From Phoronis pallida (lineage: Eukaryota; Phoronida; Phoronidae): a stretch of 11,578 nt of DNA. How positions within the stretch are numbered: the stretch's first letter is position 1; each line of letters opens with the position of its first letter. Of this stretch, positions 1 to 7,433 are shown one piece after another. The translations under genes and the position numbers were made by a program. A model generated the notes under the pieces. That model searched no databases, had not been told where the DNA came from, and was given only the letters and a program-made list of their open reading frames with translations. The DNA lies in assembly GCA_028565715.1 (NCBI GenBank), contig JAOXYC010204907.1:1-11578 (forward strand), in the 5' to 3' direction.

Positions 1-498
1 TCTGGAGTATTGAGAGAGGTTTGTAAGCCACACAGAGTTCTGAGATCATAGTAATTGCAGGGAATCTGGGTCTAGATGGTTACTTTGACATTTGAAAACA
101 AGAAAACTTGGGCAACAATAGTGAACGAGTGCATGCAAACATAAGATGCTTTATAATCTCCTTTAAAGGTTGAAATATATTTTCCCCATTGCCTATAGTC
201 TTGCTTTTGCTAATTAGGAAGTTAATATATTCTGACAATGAATAGATGGGCCCCTGAACCTGCACCTATGAACAAAAGGAACCCCGCACATTAAAAGGAA
301 CCCTGCTCCACAAACAGTAACCAATTGGAACAAAAAACGAACCAAACACCGGGGGTTCCTGTTTTCAGATGCAGAGTTCTGGTTTATGGTGCTGGGGTTT
401 TGTTCATAGGTTCAGGAGTCTCCAAGGTTCCATGCATTCACACCCTTTTAGGTTGTAATTGTCACTCTTGTGTAAATGAATGCAGTTAAATTGTTGAT
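1..498. other. Perilipin 3' UTR and 3' flank
   Basis: Apart from the foldback element at 251-418, I see no gene, no canonical AATAAA on the minus strand and no tRNA. The open frame at 80-265 looks like chance. How far the 3' UTR extends cannot be told. Confidence 0.5.
251..418. mobile_element. Foldback (MITE-like) element in the perilipin 3' flank
   Basis: The ends form an inverted repeat: CCCTGAACCTGCACCTATGA and onward at the left, and its near complement ending TTCATAGGTTCAGGA at the right, with one 4-base insertion. The similarity continues inward through CCCCGCACATTAAAA against the complement of TTTATGGTGCTGGGG, so nearly the whole 168 bases can fold on itself. I see no clear target-site duplication. 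It makes the open frame at 80-265, which begins inside the left arm, unlikely to be a real exon. Confidence 0.55.
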
Positions 499-537
499 TC
501 ATGTGAACTTCAAGATTTGGCGTGCCGGATAAAAAGT
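499..537 (-). CDS. PLIN2-like: Perilipin last coding exon (residues 422-433 and stop)
   Basis: After a 77-base intron, a polypyrimidine tract and CTATTCTCAG acceptor (AG at 538-539) open an exon reading TFYPARQILKFT then TGA (499-501). Joined to exon 8 this gives NWL-TFYP, matching the vertebrate PLIN2 tail NWLVGPFYP. That match, the good acceptor and the phase-0 fit favour it over the competing frame at 80-265. The 3' UTR continues leftward. I found no AATAAA on the minus strand in 1-498; a TATAAA variant lies at 150-155, so the poly(A) site may be outside the window. Confidence 0.85.
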   Translation of the reverse strand, partial: TFYPARQILKFT

Positions 538-3500
538 CTGAGAATAGAAAGAGGCCAAGGGGTATGGGTGCTTATTAGGAATACGGTAATCTTAAAAAAT
601 CAGTGTCGACTTACCAGCCAGTTGAGGGCGGGAGATGCGAGAATGTAATCGGTCGTGTCAGAAAGGAGGTCCTGCACTTTAGAGATCTGGGCTTTGACTT
701 GATCGAGGGCTAGTGTTGGGATGTCCATCAGAGTGTGAGCCTGCAACAAAGTTTTAAAATTTTTGAACAATTCTGATGTTTTATAAATAATTATGAATCT
801 GTTCAAGCAACTATTTTGGTCACATCACATGACCTAATTCCCTCAACTGTTGCTTGAACAGATTCATAATTATTTATAATCAAGTTTCGCAACAGTTAAT
901 AGTCTCTATATTGAAATTCTGATGTTTAAGTACCATCAAATGTTTTAAGAAAATCTATCTAAGGATTCATGATTTTGATTGCATAAACAGAACTTATCAT
1001 CAGCATTTGTCAATGCATTTCTTATGCATTTTTGATTAAATTTATCCAACTGCATGAGTTGGCAAAGATTTATTTTAATATCAACAAACGCATAGTTCAA
1101 CACTTAATAAATAAAATATAAGGACCCTCTTTGTATTAGTTCCAACAAAACTCAGTGTGTTGGTATCATTCAAACGCAGCACAATGTGCACAAATGATTA
1201 TCCATTTCTATTTTATGATTCATTTCCCGCGTACTATCACGTATCATTACCTCAGTAAAAGCTTTGAACCATTCCTCGCTGAACTGTTTGACCTCTTGAA
1301 CTCTGGTTTTCAAAGAGACGGGAAGAACAAGGTCAGACATGGCGGAAAGGGCAGTCAGGCTCTGCTTCAGACGGTGAGTCATGTGGCGGGCGACAAGAAT
1401 GGTACAGCGTTCAACAGTCTATGAAGAAAAGGAGTCATATATGTTATTTGGTTGAAGCAATAACAATACTAACTATAAAACTTTGAAAGATCAATTTTAG
1501 TGTGTATGATTAGACACTTTTATTAGCACAAATGCATTTTGTTTTAATCTATATTCAAATTGCTTTATCACTACTTTTTTAAAATACCAAGTGTGTCCTA
1601 AGATAAAACCAAGCAAAAATTATTCAACATTTTAGATCATTGACTCACCAACAAAAAGTTGAAGATGGAAATAATGACAACTTCTTTGAGTTGATGATGA
1701 TGAAATAAATCATTAGGTTACGAATGTGGGAAAACAAGGCCTTCCTCAAGTTCTGCAAAAAAGAATTTGGGTGTATAAGCTCATGTTTCAAATATTACCA
1801 TTTCCTTGGGCGTTTCTTCAACTTTTTCTCCAGCTGTGTCTTCATCACGGTTCACTTCTTCCCAGATTTCAGTCATTTTCTCTTTAGTGGCTTCATAATT
1901 CTTGCTCGCAGTAGACTTGGCAGAGTCAAAGTGTTCTCGAGCATACTTCATCTAGAGTGAGAATGTTTCATTAAAAAATACATGTCGAATGGTTAGTATG
2001 GATGTTTTGCACTTCTGCAACAGATATACAGGACTCTGCATCTCGACTGATTGTGGATGATTGTGTAACAAAATGCATTTATAAATTACAGTGCATTTGT
2101 ATTTTTCCCTGGTGCAGCCAACTGCCAAGCTGCTCTTGTTTAAGTTTGTCAAGCACACATTACCCTGTTGCTGTAAATACTACTTAAATTGCTGCTAAAA
2201 CTTCAATTTAAGTTAAAAAAATAAATCAATTTACTATATCACTACAATATACACTTACCAGATCCACACTATAGTCCAGTTTCTCCAAGGCCTCCTTGCT
2301 ACGCATGTGTAGCTGGGTGACCTCCTTCATGGCGCGGGTGTACATGCGATGGCGCACCTTGCTACCAAGGGCGCCGACACGCACCACAGTGCTGGTGACA
2401 TCACAGGAGACAGTGGTGTCCTTGGAGACCGGCTTGGTGTCCTCTGCAAGGAAGAATTAATTATGGAGAATGGAGTGAGCTAGACCAGAATACAAATCAA
2501 TACAGATTCATGCCAAAGAATCAGAAAGTAAGACCAGTGGATCAGTCTTCCTGATGGGTACACTTATGATGTTACCTTACGAGTCTGGCAAAGAAGACAG
2601 GCATTCAATTAAACATAAGCACTAAATTTGTAAATTGTAAATATTTGATGAAATCCCATGAATTACAGGTGTCAAGAGTGTATTTGTCTACTTTTAAGAA
2701 ATAAAGGATTTTTTTTGTCAAAACTCTATTAAAAAGCTGATTGATACAGTAAAGCAATAGTTCTTCCTAAATCTAATATTGCAAAATGTCATACCCACAA
2801 AATCCTAAAACCAGATAAACTAACAGCTATAAAAAATCATAAAGAATTACATACCTTCCTCAGAGGGATCCTCAGGTAGGTAAGTGTCCACCAGTTCCTC
2901 GGCAGTTCCGATGGTTTCGTCAACCTTGGTCTTGAGAACCTTACCATATGGAGATTCCAGGACCTCCTTCATTGTGTTACAGCCAAAGTCGGTCACATAG
3001 TCGACACTGCGCTTGGCTCCGGACTTCACACCGTCAATCTTGTTGGTGACACCAGTCTTGACAGAGTTGACCTAAATAAAATACATACTGAATAACTAAT
3101 TTATCTTGTTAGGATTGCACTTTGAGCAACTAGCTAGCTGTGAAAAACATTTTTCAAATTGTTTTTCAAGTGCTGCTAGTTGCTCAAAAGTATTTTTAAA
3201 TAATGAAGCTGCGAGCTCAACTTCAAGAGTTTTTAATTTGTTTCATTTGATTTTGACTACGTGTAATGGTAAATTTTGTATTTTGTTACTGCTGTATTAA
3301 CATTCTACTTAGTCATAAGAATTATCCATTTGGACAACATGCAAAATTATTTTCAAGAATTTCAAGAGGGAAACCATTACCTTTTCAACACCATAATTCT
3401 TGACAGAGTTGTAGGTGTCTACAGTATAGTTCACAGGAGCCACAATACGGTCATAAGTGGGTTTCACATAAGCCTTGCTTTCTTCCATTACCTAATGAAA

Positions 3501-5132
3501 GAAAAGTCTCATTATTCAAAAAGATCTTTAACCAGAACTAATTACCAATGATGACAGCCTTACTGTGACCTCAGTCAAAATTCAATTTTGAAAAGACAGA
3601 CAAATTTGGAACTGGACTGGGACAAAATTTTCTTACTTTTTAAAAGATATCACTTTCAGCCAGTTAAAGAATATTAAATTTATTTAGTAAAATCCTAATT
3701 AAAATTAGGATTTTACTGTCGGGTACAACTATTTTAATACAATAAATGAAATTAAAATCAACAATGCGTCATGATCCTTCATATTTCATTAACACGTTTT
3801 TTTAATAATAAGTCACTGAATCACAGTCTCATCTGCAATACCACTATCAGTATCTATAATTTGTCAATGTCAAAATGAATAAATTTTAAGAGCACAGTAT
3901 TTCAACTTGTGAATCAACAGTTCAAAGTCCACCTGGCGATATCACCAGGTATTGCTCACCTATCCTAGACAAGGTCATTTGAAGATTAAACATAGATTAT
4001 CTCTGGATTTATATGACAGATGCTGGACTTTGAACCTTTACTGAATGACGTATTTCTGACTGGTCTCAAGTTCATTGACATACACCAATACTTTGTAATT
4101 CACAACTGTAATATTGTTTCGGCATTAATGTCAAAGGAAAAAACACATGAAAACAAAATTTAACTTCTTATAGACTTCATTCCTACAGTTGCTGTCTGAA
4201 TGTCTTTAACCATTCAAAAAAGTTTCATAACAAGTGTTCAAACCTTGGCTTGCTGAGAAAACATTGATGAACAACTTGAATTAAAACGGTGTTTTTGAAA
4301 ATTTAATTATCAAAAAATTGAGCTCAAGTTTTTTGACTGCAATCAAACTTCTAAACTGTTATTATTTGTTCTTAAAACCTTGATTTGATTTAAAGTTTGA
4401 ATAAATTCAATTTATGAAAAATGTTTAAATGGTTAAAACCACGGAGACAGTAACTTCTGAGTCAATAGAAAATAAGTTCACATACAGTCAAACTCACCTC
4501 ATCGGTAGGCTTGGTGATAATGGGGTAGGCTTCAGTGATGGCATCCAGCTTACGTAGTCCATAGTCATTGACTACATTCACTGTAAATCAGGAAAATATC
4601 ATTCAATCTTTCAATCAAATTATATTCTTTCATACTTGTCAAGACCAATAACTTAAAGAGTAAATAATTTTTCACTTCACATGTGCAGTGTTCACTGATG
4701 AAGAATGTTGTTCAGAAGGGACGACGTAAAGAATAAATACAAAAAACATTTTTTTGGAATTTAATAAGCCATTCATTTAAACAGTTCCAACAATTGTAAT
4801 TTTTACAGATATAACTCGACAGAGGTAATGAGACTTGAGAATTAAGATAAACTTTAAACTTGCTCATTCAAGCAAATACTTTGGGATGACAACATTTCCC
4901 TCTCCCACTTACACTGGGGCTCCAAGAGACCAGCGACCGGCTTGTAGGTCGTCATAGCGATTGTTGCCCCGGTTTCAGCCAACTGACAAGTCAGTCGAGT
5001 GAGTCGGTTGTAGTCCTTGGTCTTGGCGTACAAGGATGAGACCTGCTCCAGGGCACTCGTCACCACAGGGAGTCCCGTCACACGGGATACCAGTTGTTCG
5101 TTTTCCATTTCTTTCAAATGCTGTCTGTACAT
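499..5132 (-). CDS. PLIN2-like: Perilipin family protein (PLIN2/PLIN3-like), complete, nine coding exons
   Basis: Perilipins coat cytosolic lipid droplets and limit lipase access to stored neutral lipid. My model joins 4913-5132, 4498-4580, 3381-3491, 2855-3071, 2259-2443, 1799-1951, 1251-1418, 615-740 and 499-537. Every junction has GT-AG ends and every phase fits, giving 433 residues, close to vertebrate PLIN2/3. Seen in the translation: an N-terminal PAT domain (about residues 15-105, with LPVVTSALEQVSSLYAKTKD and GLLEPQ); a middle stretch of amphipathic repeats rich in V/T/K/G (about 110-200), as in the 11-mer lipid-binding region; an acidic linker ending YLPEDPSEE; and a C-terminal helical-bundle region ending in NWL then FYP, the conserved perilipin tail motif. 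Paralogue assignment (PLIN2 versus PLIN3, or an undivided invertebrate perilipin) is not resolved. Exon third positions are GC-rich against AT-rich introns, typical of a well-expressed gene. Confidence 0.93.
615..740 (-). CDS. PLIN2-like: Perilipin coding exon 8 (residues 380-421, ends NWL)
   Basis: Forty-two codons, phase 0 at both ends. Acceptor TTGTTGCAG (AG at 741-742), near-perfect donor CTG|GTAAGT at 609-614. The end of the exon, TTDYILASPALNWL, matches the vertebrate perilipin signature 'MDYL....PLNWLV'. If the following intron were retained, translation would add VSRH and stop at once. A perfect 31-bp inverted repeat lies 39 bases upstream of this exon's acceptor. Confidence 0.94.
781..879. 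repeat. Perfect 31-bp inverted repeat in perilipin intron 8
   Basis: Bases 781-811 are exactly complementary to 849-879, separated by 37 bases. The spacer contains a smaller inverted repeat, GGTCA (818-822) with TGACC (830-834). Similarity ends abruptly at both sides of the arms. In the transcript the hairpin would sit 39 bases before the exon 8 acceptor, around the branch-point region. Confidence 0.85.
1251..1418 (-). CDS. PLIN2-like: Perilipin coding exon 7 (residues 324-379, C-terminal helix bundle)
   Basis: Fifty-six codons, phase 0 at both ends. Acceptor TTCTTCATAG (AG at 1419-1420), donor GTAATG at 1245-1250. It reads TVERCTILVARHMTHRLKQS, then a run of helical sequence with a VLPVSLKTRVQE segment and FSEEWFKAFTE. 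This aligns by pattern with the 'ESR.LAIAR.LT..L' and 'GVP..I..QA' helices of the perilipin four-helix bundle. Confidence 0.91.
1799..1951 (-). CDS. PLIN2-like: Perilipin coding exon 6 (residues 273-323)
   Basis: Fifty-one codons, phase 0 at both ends. Acceptor CACTCTAG (AG at 1952-1953), donor GTAATA at 1793-1798. The translation begins MKYAREHFDSAKSTASKNYE and includes KMTEIWEEVN, a helical charged segment that corresponds to the part of PLIN2 with 'LSWVEWK' and the acidic stretch after it. The donor GTAATA is not ideal, but no better GT lies nearby and the phase fits. Confidence 0.87.
2259..2443 (-). CDS. PLIN2-like: Perilipin coding exon 5 (residues 211-272, start of C-terminal domain)
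   Basis: Acceptor CTTGCAG (AG at 2444-2445), donor GTAAGT at 2253-2258. The first two bases AG complete a Glu codon with the G of the previous exon, followed by DTKPVSKDTT. The stretch VVRVGALGSKVRHRMYTRAM matches the start of the vertebrate C-terminal domain (YVRLGSL..K...RAY..A). Most third positions are G or C, giving this exon an unusually high GC content for the window. Confidence 0.93.
2855..3071 (-). CDS. PLIN2-like: Perilipin coding exon 4 (residues 139-210, 11-mer repeats to acidic linker)
   Basis: Acceptor ATTTAG (AG at 3072-3073), donor GTATGT at 2849-2854. It continues the amphipathic repeats (VNSVKTGVTNKIDGVKSGAK), then runs into a conserved perilipin pattern near the end: TAEELVDTYLP followed by acidic residues EDPSEE. 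Vertebrate PLIN2/3 have the same 'E.LV..YLP..EEE' hinge before the C-terminal bundle. Ends one base into a codon. Confidence 0.92.
3119..3191. repeat. Imperfect 30-bp inverted repeat in perilipin intron 4
   Basis: Bases 3119-3148 pair with 3161-3191 apart from two one-base bulges and a few mismatches. The best block is TTGAGCAACTAGC, exact over 13 bases. In the transcript it lies about 46 bases before the exon 4 acceptor. Confidence 0.7.
3381..3491 (-). CDS. PLIN2-like: Perilipin coding exon 3 (residues 102-138, amphipathic repeats)
   Basis: Thirty-seven codons, phase 0 at both ends. Acceptor TTCATTAG (AG at 3492-3493); donor GTAATG at 3375-3380. The translation includes KPTYDRIVAPVNYTVDTYNS and ends NYGVEK. 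The periodic hydrophobic, Thr and Lys pattern is that of the 11-mer repeat region that folds into an amphipathic helix on the droplet surface. It has little sequence conservation by itself; position, phase and composition support it. Confidence 0.87.
3582..3609 (-). repeat. Copy 1 of the short dispersed motif, in perilipin intron 3
   Basis: TTTTGAAAAGACAGA at 3586-3600 on the plus strand is identical to the core of the copy at 10168-10182. No tRNA-like head is recognisable beside it, so it could be a 5'-truncated SINE. Confidence 0.4.
3686..3717. repeat. Perfect 15-bp hairpin with a 2-base loop in perilipin intron 3
   Basis: AGTAAAATCCTAATT (3686-3700), loop AA, then its exact complement at 3703-3717. 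It is too AT-rich and loop-poor to be a typical microRNA precursor. It may be a remnant of a small palindromic duplication. Confidence 0.8.
3919..4036. promoter_or_regulatory. Inverted pair of DR1/HNF4-like motifs in perilipin intron 3, with a near-palindrome between
   Basis: AGTTCAAAGTCCA lies on the plus strand at 3919-3931, and GGTTCAAAGTCCA lies on the minus strand at 4024-4036. Their shared 12 bases form an exact inverted repeat (3920-3931 with 4024-4035). Directly abutting the first is a 20-bp near-palindrome at 3931-3950 (ACCTGGCGAT / ATCACCAGGT, one mismatched pair). This could be an intronic enhancer bound by the same receptor as the promoter motifs, or simply a decayed inverted repeat. 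Confidence 0.35.
4498..4580 (-). CDS. PLIN2-like: Perilipin coding exon 2 (residues 74-101, end of PAT domain)
   Basis: The exon is bounded by acceptor TTACAG (AG at 4581-4582) and donor GTGAGT. It completes a split Leu codon (T + TG) and reads NVVNDYGLRKLDAITEAYPI followed by ITKPTDE. With the previous exon this gives EPQ-LNVVN..., matching the vertebrate PAT pattern of EPQ, a short variable stretch, then GLD.IEE..PIL. Ends in phase 0. Confidence 0.9.
4913..5132 (-). CDS. PLIN2-like: Perilipin coding exon 1 (residues 1-73, start of PAT domain)
   Basis: The exon starts after the acceptor at 5136-5137 (preceded by a T-rich tract) and ends at a GTAAGT donor at 4907-4912. Its sequence begins TGA then ATG, so there is an in-frame stop just before the first Met and the start cannot lie further upstream in this splice form. 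The first ATG (5130-5132) has a T at -3 and a T at +4, a weak context. The second in-frame ATG (5106-5108, residue 9) has G at -3 and G at +4, a strong context, so Met9 is a real alternative start. The translation carries the PAT core: VSRVTGLPVVTSALEQ, then SLYAKTKD and LAETGATIAM, ending LLEPQ. The exon ends one base into a codon. Confidence 0.92.
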
Positions 5133-5136
5133 TCAC

Positions 5137-5752
5137 TAAAAATAGATAAATTGTTATCATTATTTTCTAAAATAAAATTAACAATTTATTTACACCATCT
5201 TCAAAATAGAAGATATCATCTGCCCCAAACATACTCATCATATTGGAAATTGCAATCTTGAATTCACTGAAAAATTTTACTTATTTTTATAATCTTTTCT
5301 AAAAAAGGCTCTGGCATGGTACAGCCTTGGACTCCAGTCAATGACTGCGTATGTGACAATAGTCACACACTGTCTATGATTCATCACTCATCAAACAGCA
5401 AAGCAACTTAAAAAGTCCAGAGACATTTTATTTATTTTTTTATACAAGTTGTCTATCGATTGGTTCCATCAACAGGGTTAACTACAATAGGCCTACCACA
5501 ACATTTTAACTCGGTTTGTAGTTTGTCTGACTCGATTTCTGATGAAATTGACATTGTTTTACAAAAGAAATTGAGAATGGGTGGGTGGGCGAATCGTGAA
5601 TCTGTGAATGAATGGAATAAAATGAAGGTCATTTAATGTTCTCTCGAATAGCTCATAAATTCAATTGTGGAATAAAAATGTACAAAACATTCCCCATGGA
5701 ATCTCGGTACATCAGGGTAAAAGTAGAGAAACGTTACAGCTAAATCTAACTC
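5137..5752 (-). other. Perilipin intron between the leader exon and coding exon 1
   Basis: About 620 bases of AT-rich sequence between the donor at 5753-5754 and the acceptor at 5136-5137. No repeats or coding signals were recognised. This assumes the leader exon is real. Confidence 0.45.
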
Positions 5753-5754
5753 AC

Positions 5755-5824
5755 CTTTCTTCTTCAAAATCTGTTCAATGTCGAATTGGCGAAATACACG
5801 TTCAACTTCGCTTTTAGTAGTCAG
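5755..5824 (-). other. Probable non-coding 5' leader exon of the perilipin gene
   Basis: A strong donor (AAAG|GTGAGT, GT at 5753-5754) ends a stretch that contains no ATG and would splice to the acceptor at 5136-5137, making the perilipin Met at 5132 the first ATG of the mRNA. Vertebrate PLIN2 genes also begin with a non-coding exon. The right end is uncertain: 5824 assumes the TTTGCAG at 5825-5830 is an acceptor. If this is the first exon, transcription starts somewhere near 5800-5840 instead. The stretch is open in one frame, but joining it to the next exon would put that frame out of register with perilipin. Confidence 0.5.
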
Positions 5825-5842
5825 CTGCAAATGACGTAAAGC

Positions 5843-5855
5843 TGGACTTTGGACC
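5843..5855 (-). promoter_or_regulatory. DR1 motif, HNF4 type
   Basis: On the minus strand this reads GGTCCAAAGTCCA: two half-sites, GGTCCA and AGTCCA, separated by A. It contains CAAAGTCCA, the core regarded as specific for HNF4. It lies about 20-30 bases upstream of the assumed leader-exon start. Confidence 0.5.
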
Positions 5856-5888
5856 TCGTGACAGATAGCCAATCGGTAGCGTGTTATT

Positions 5889-5901
5889 TGAACTTTGACC
5901 C
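5889..5901 (-). promoter_or_regulatory. DR1 motif, PPAR/RXR or HNF4 type
   Basis: On the minus strand this reads GGGTCAAAGTTCA: half-sites GGGTCA and AGTTCA with a one-base A spacer. It is close to the general DR1 consensus AGGTCA-A-AGGTCA. It is in the same orientation as the motif at 5843-5855, with 33 bases between them. Confidence 0.5.
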
Positions 5902-7080
5902 AACTCGTGACGTGTTGATTCACGATCTTGTTTTTGAATATGAATGGGGAAATCCCGCATCGGTTTGAGTGCGTAGTCAGTGCGTACTTTGTCAGGTGGT
6001 CGTAGATCAAAAGAAAAATATAATTCGCACGAGTGTGAAAAACTGACATCTGGTGCAGCATGTAAATAACAAATCACATTTAAAATTACGATACTTCAAA
6101 TTTACAAGGACTTGTAAGGAAATTTGTTCCCATGAGGGCCCATGAGAACCCAATGAAAACTGGGGAAAAATACGCTGACTTTTTTTCATAGATTTTGTTC
6201 TGAATAATTTCAATTTTCTTCTTTTTTTTGAAAAATAAGTTATCTTACAAGCTGAACTGCATTCAGTTCATCTTTATTTTTCATAAAAAATGGGAAATTA
6301 TTTCTTGCGCATTACTCATTTGTCAACCAGTAAGGTTGATTTTTTCACTGTTTTTTTGTTAACGTCATGAAGTGGCCTTCACTGAAATCACTGGTCTCTT
6401 CAGAGACAGTCGAACTTGATTGGAGAGAAAACGCAAACAGTCTATAATAAAACTTTGCAAATGCATGGAAAAATTTCAATACCGTAGCCGCGTTTTCAGT
6501 GAACGCATTATTATCAGATTATGTCGAATACAGTAGCACACAAATTTTCGCCCCCGCCGACGTAGCGCCCACTTTTTTGTCATGGTCCTCAGTTATTGGT
6601 TGCACTGCCTTCCACTTTTTTTTTTAAATCGTTCCGAGATTTTTTAAAGATGTAATTAACCTAGGGATAGGTTTAACTCTGCAGTCGGTTTTATTTTTTG
6701 AGAAAAGAAGTTGGATGAAACACAAGCTTTTTCAGTACACTCCGGCGGTCGTAACTAGGACTGAGCAGAATTTTATTTTGGCTGCTTTTCGATCATTTCC
6801 GACAAATAATTACACTCTAGGCCTACAGAATTTTCTCACTATAGATAAAAAAAAAACGTAGAAAACAAACAGTAGAGTAACAAACAAGTATGATTGCGAT
6901 TCTTTTGGACGAAGGCGACTGATCCTTGAGAAATGACTTCGTTGAAAATAGTCATCGGATTACTTAGGTCACATTCAACGGCACACTTAGATCACCGGGT
7001 GCACATTTTTGAATCAAATAAAATTAGTTTTTTTATGAATAATTAGCCATCGTTGAAACATTCTGATTGAATTGTGGAAT

Positions 7081-7109
7081 CAAATTTGAAAAGACAGATG
7101 AATTCGGAA
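7081..7109 (-). repeat. Copy 2 of the short dispersed motif, intergenic
   Basis: The core TTTGAAAAGACAGA lies at 7085-7098 on the plus strand, in the same orientation as the other two copies. A weak box B-like GTTCTAATCC lies on the minus strand at 7152-7161, but I cannot draw a tRNA fold around it. Confidence 0.4.
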
Positions 7110-7231
7110 TTCGACATTGAGATCGAGAGTATCAAGCTGTAAGCACGAACAGGATTAGAACGACACTGTCCCGATGCTGAAGAACAGGCGCAGTGTCAGA
7201 ATTTAAGTGAATAATGTAGTAGTACAAAAAA

Positions 7232-7433
7232 GTCCCCAAAAAAGTGAGACACTAGGCAAGCGTTTTCTCCGCAGCCGCAACTGACAAACTGAATTCATGA
7301 ATCATCGAACTTTTGTACTGTGTTACCTTAGGTCATATTATGCAGCAAGTATGCAAAGTATCAAAAAGATTGCTTAAAAATCATGCGATAATTTTTTATT
7401 TCAAGATAGCATGTCAACGAATCCAATATCAAC
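7232..7433 (-). repeat. Diverged inverted copy C of the same element
   Basis: Read on the minus strand this has TGATATTGG...GTTGACAT...TTGAAA, then GATACTTTGCA, then GAGAAAACGCTTGC...CACTTTTTTGGGGAC, in the same order as copy A. Identity is low and judged by eye. It lies in the opposite orientation, about 400 bases before copy A. Confidence 0.45.

Larger units (their letters stand above)
5832..5914 (-). promoter_or_regulatory. Candidate perilipin promoter: TGACGT cores, CCAAT box and two DR1 motifs
   Basis: Within 83 bases just upstream of the probable leader exon are TGACGTAA (5832-5839, CREB/ATF-like), a DR1 (5843-5855), CCAAT on the plus strand (5869-5873), a second DR1 (5889-5901) and TGACGTG (5908-5914). 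Short motifs occur by chance, but this density beside a plausible first exon is suggestive. I see no clear TATA box at the expected distance. The transcription start is not known. Confidence 0.45.

Noticed and set aside
80-265. Open frame starting V-Q-V-Q-G-P-I-Y, at first sight a perilipin last exon (NWL then GPIY)
   Set aside because: It begins in the left arm of the foldback element at 251-418, the residues after it do not resemble a perilipin tail, and the acceptor at 538-539 gives a better tract and the true NWL...FYP match.
1155-1424. Plus-strand open frame of 89 codons
   Set aside because: It is the antisense shadow of perilipin coding exon 7 on the minus strand.
1724-1960. Plus-strand open frame of 78 codons
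   Set aside because: It is antisense to perilipin coding exon 6. The Phe-rich translation comes from reverse-reading Glu/Lys codons.
4311-4335. Near-palindrome around TTGAGCTCAA in intron 3
   Set aside because: Only the central 10 bases are perfect. The rest is A-run facing T-run, common in sequence this AT-rich.
4975-5160. Minus-strand frame overlapping perilipin coding exon 1
   Set aside because: It is a shifted frame of the same exon. Only the other frame carries the PAT motifs.
6391-6411. Short hairpin GTCTCT-TC-AGAGAC
   Set aside because: A six-base arm is expected several times by chance in a window this size, and nothing around it supports a function.
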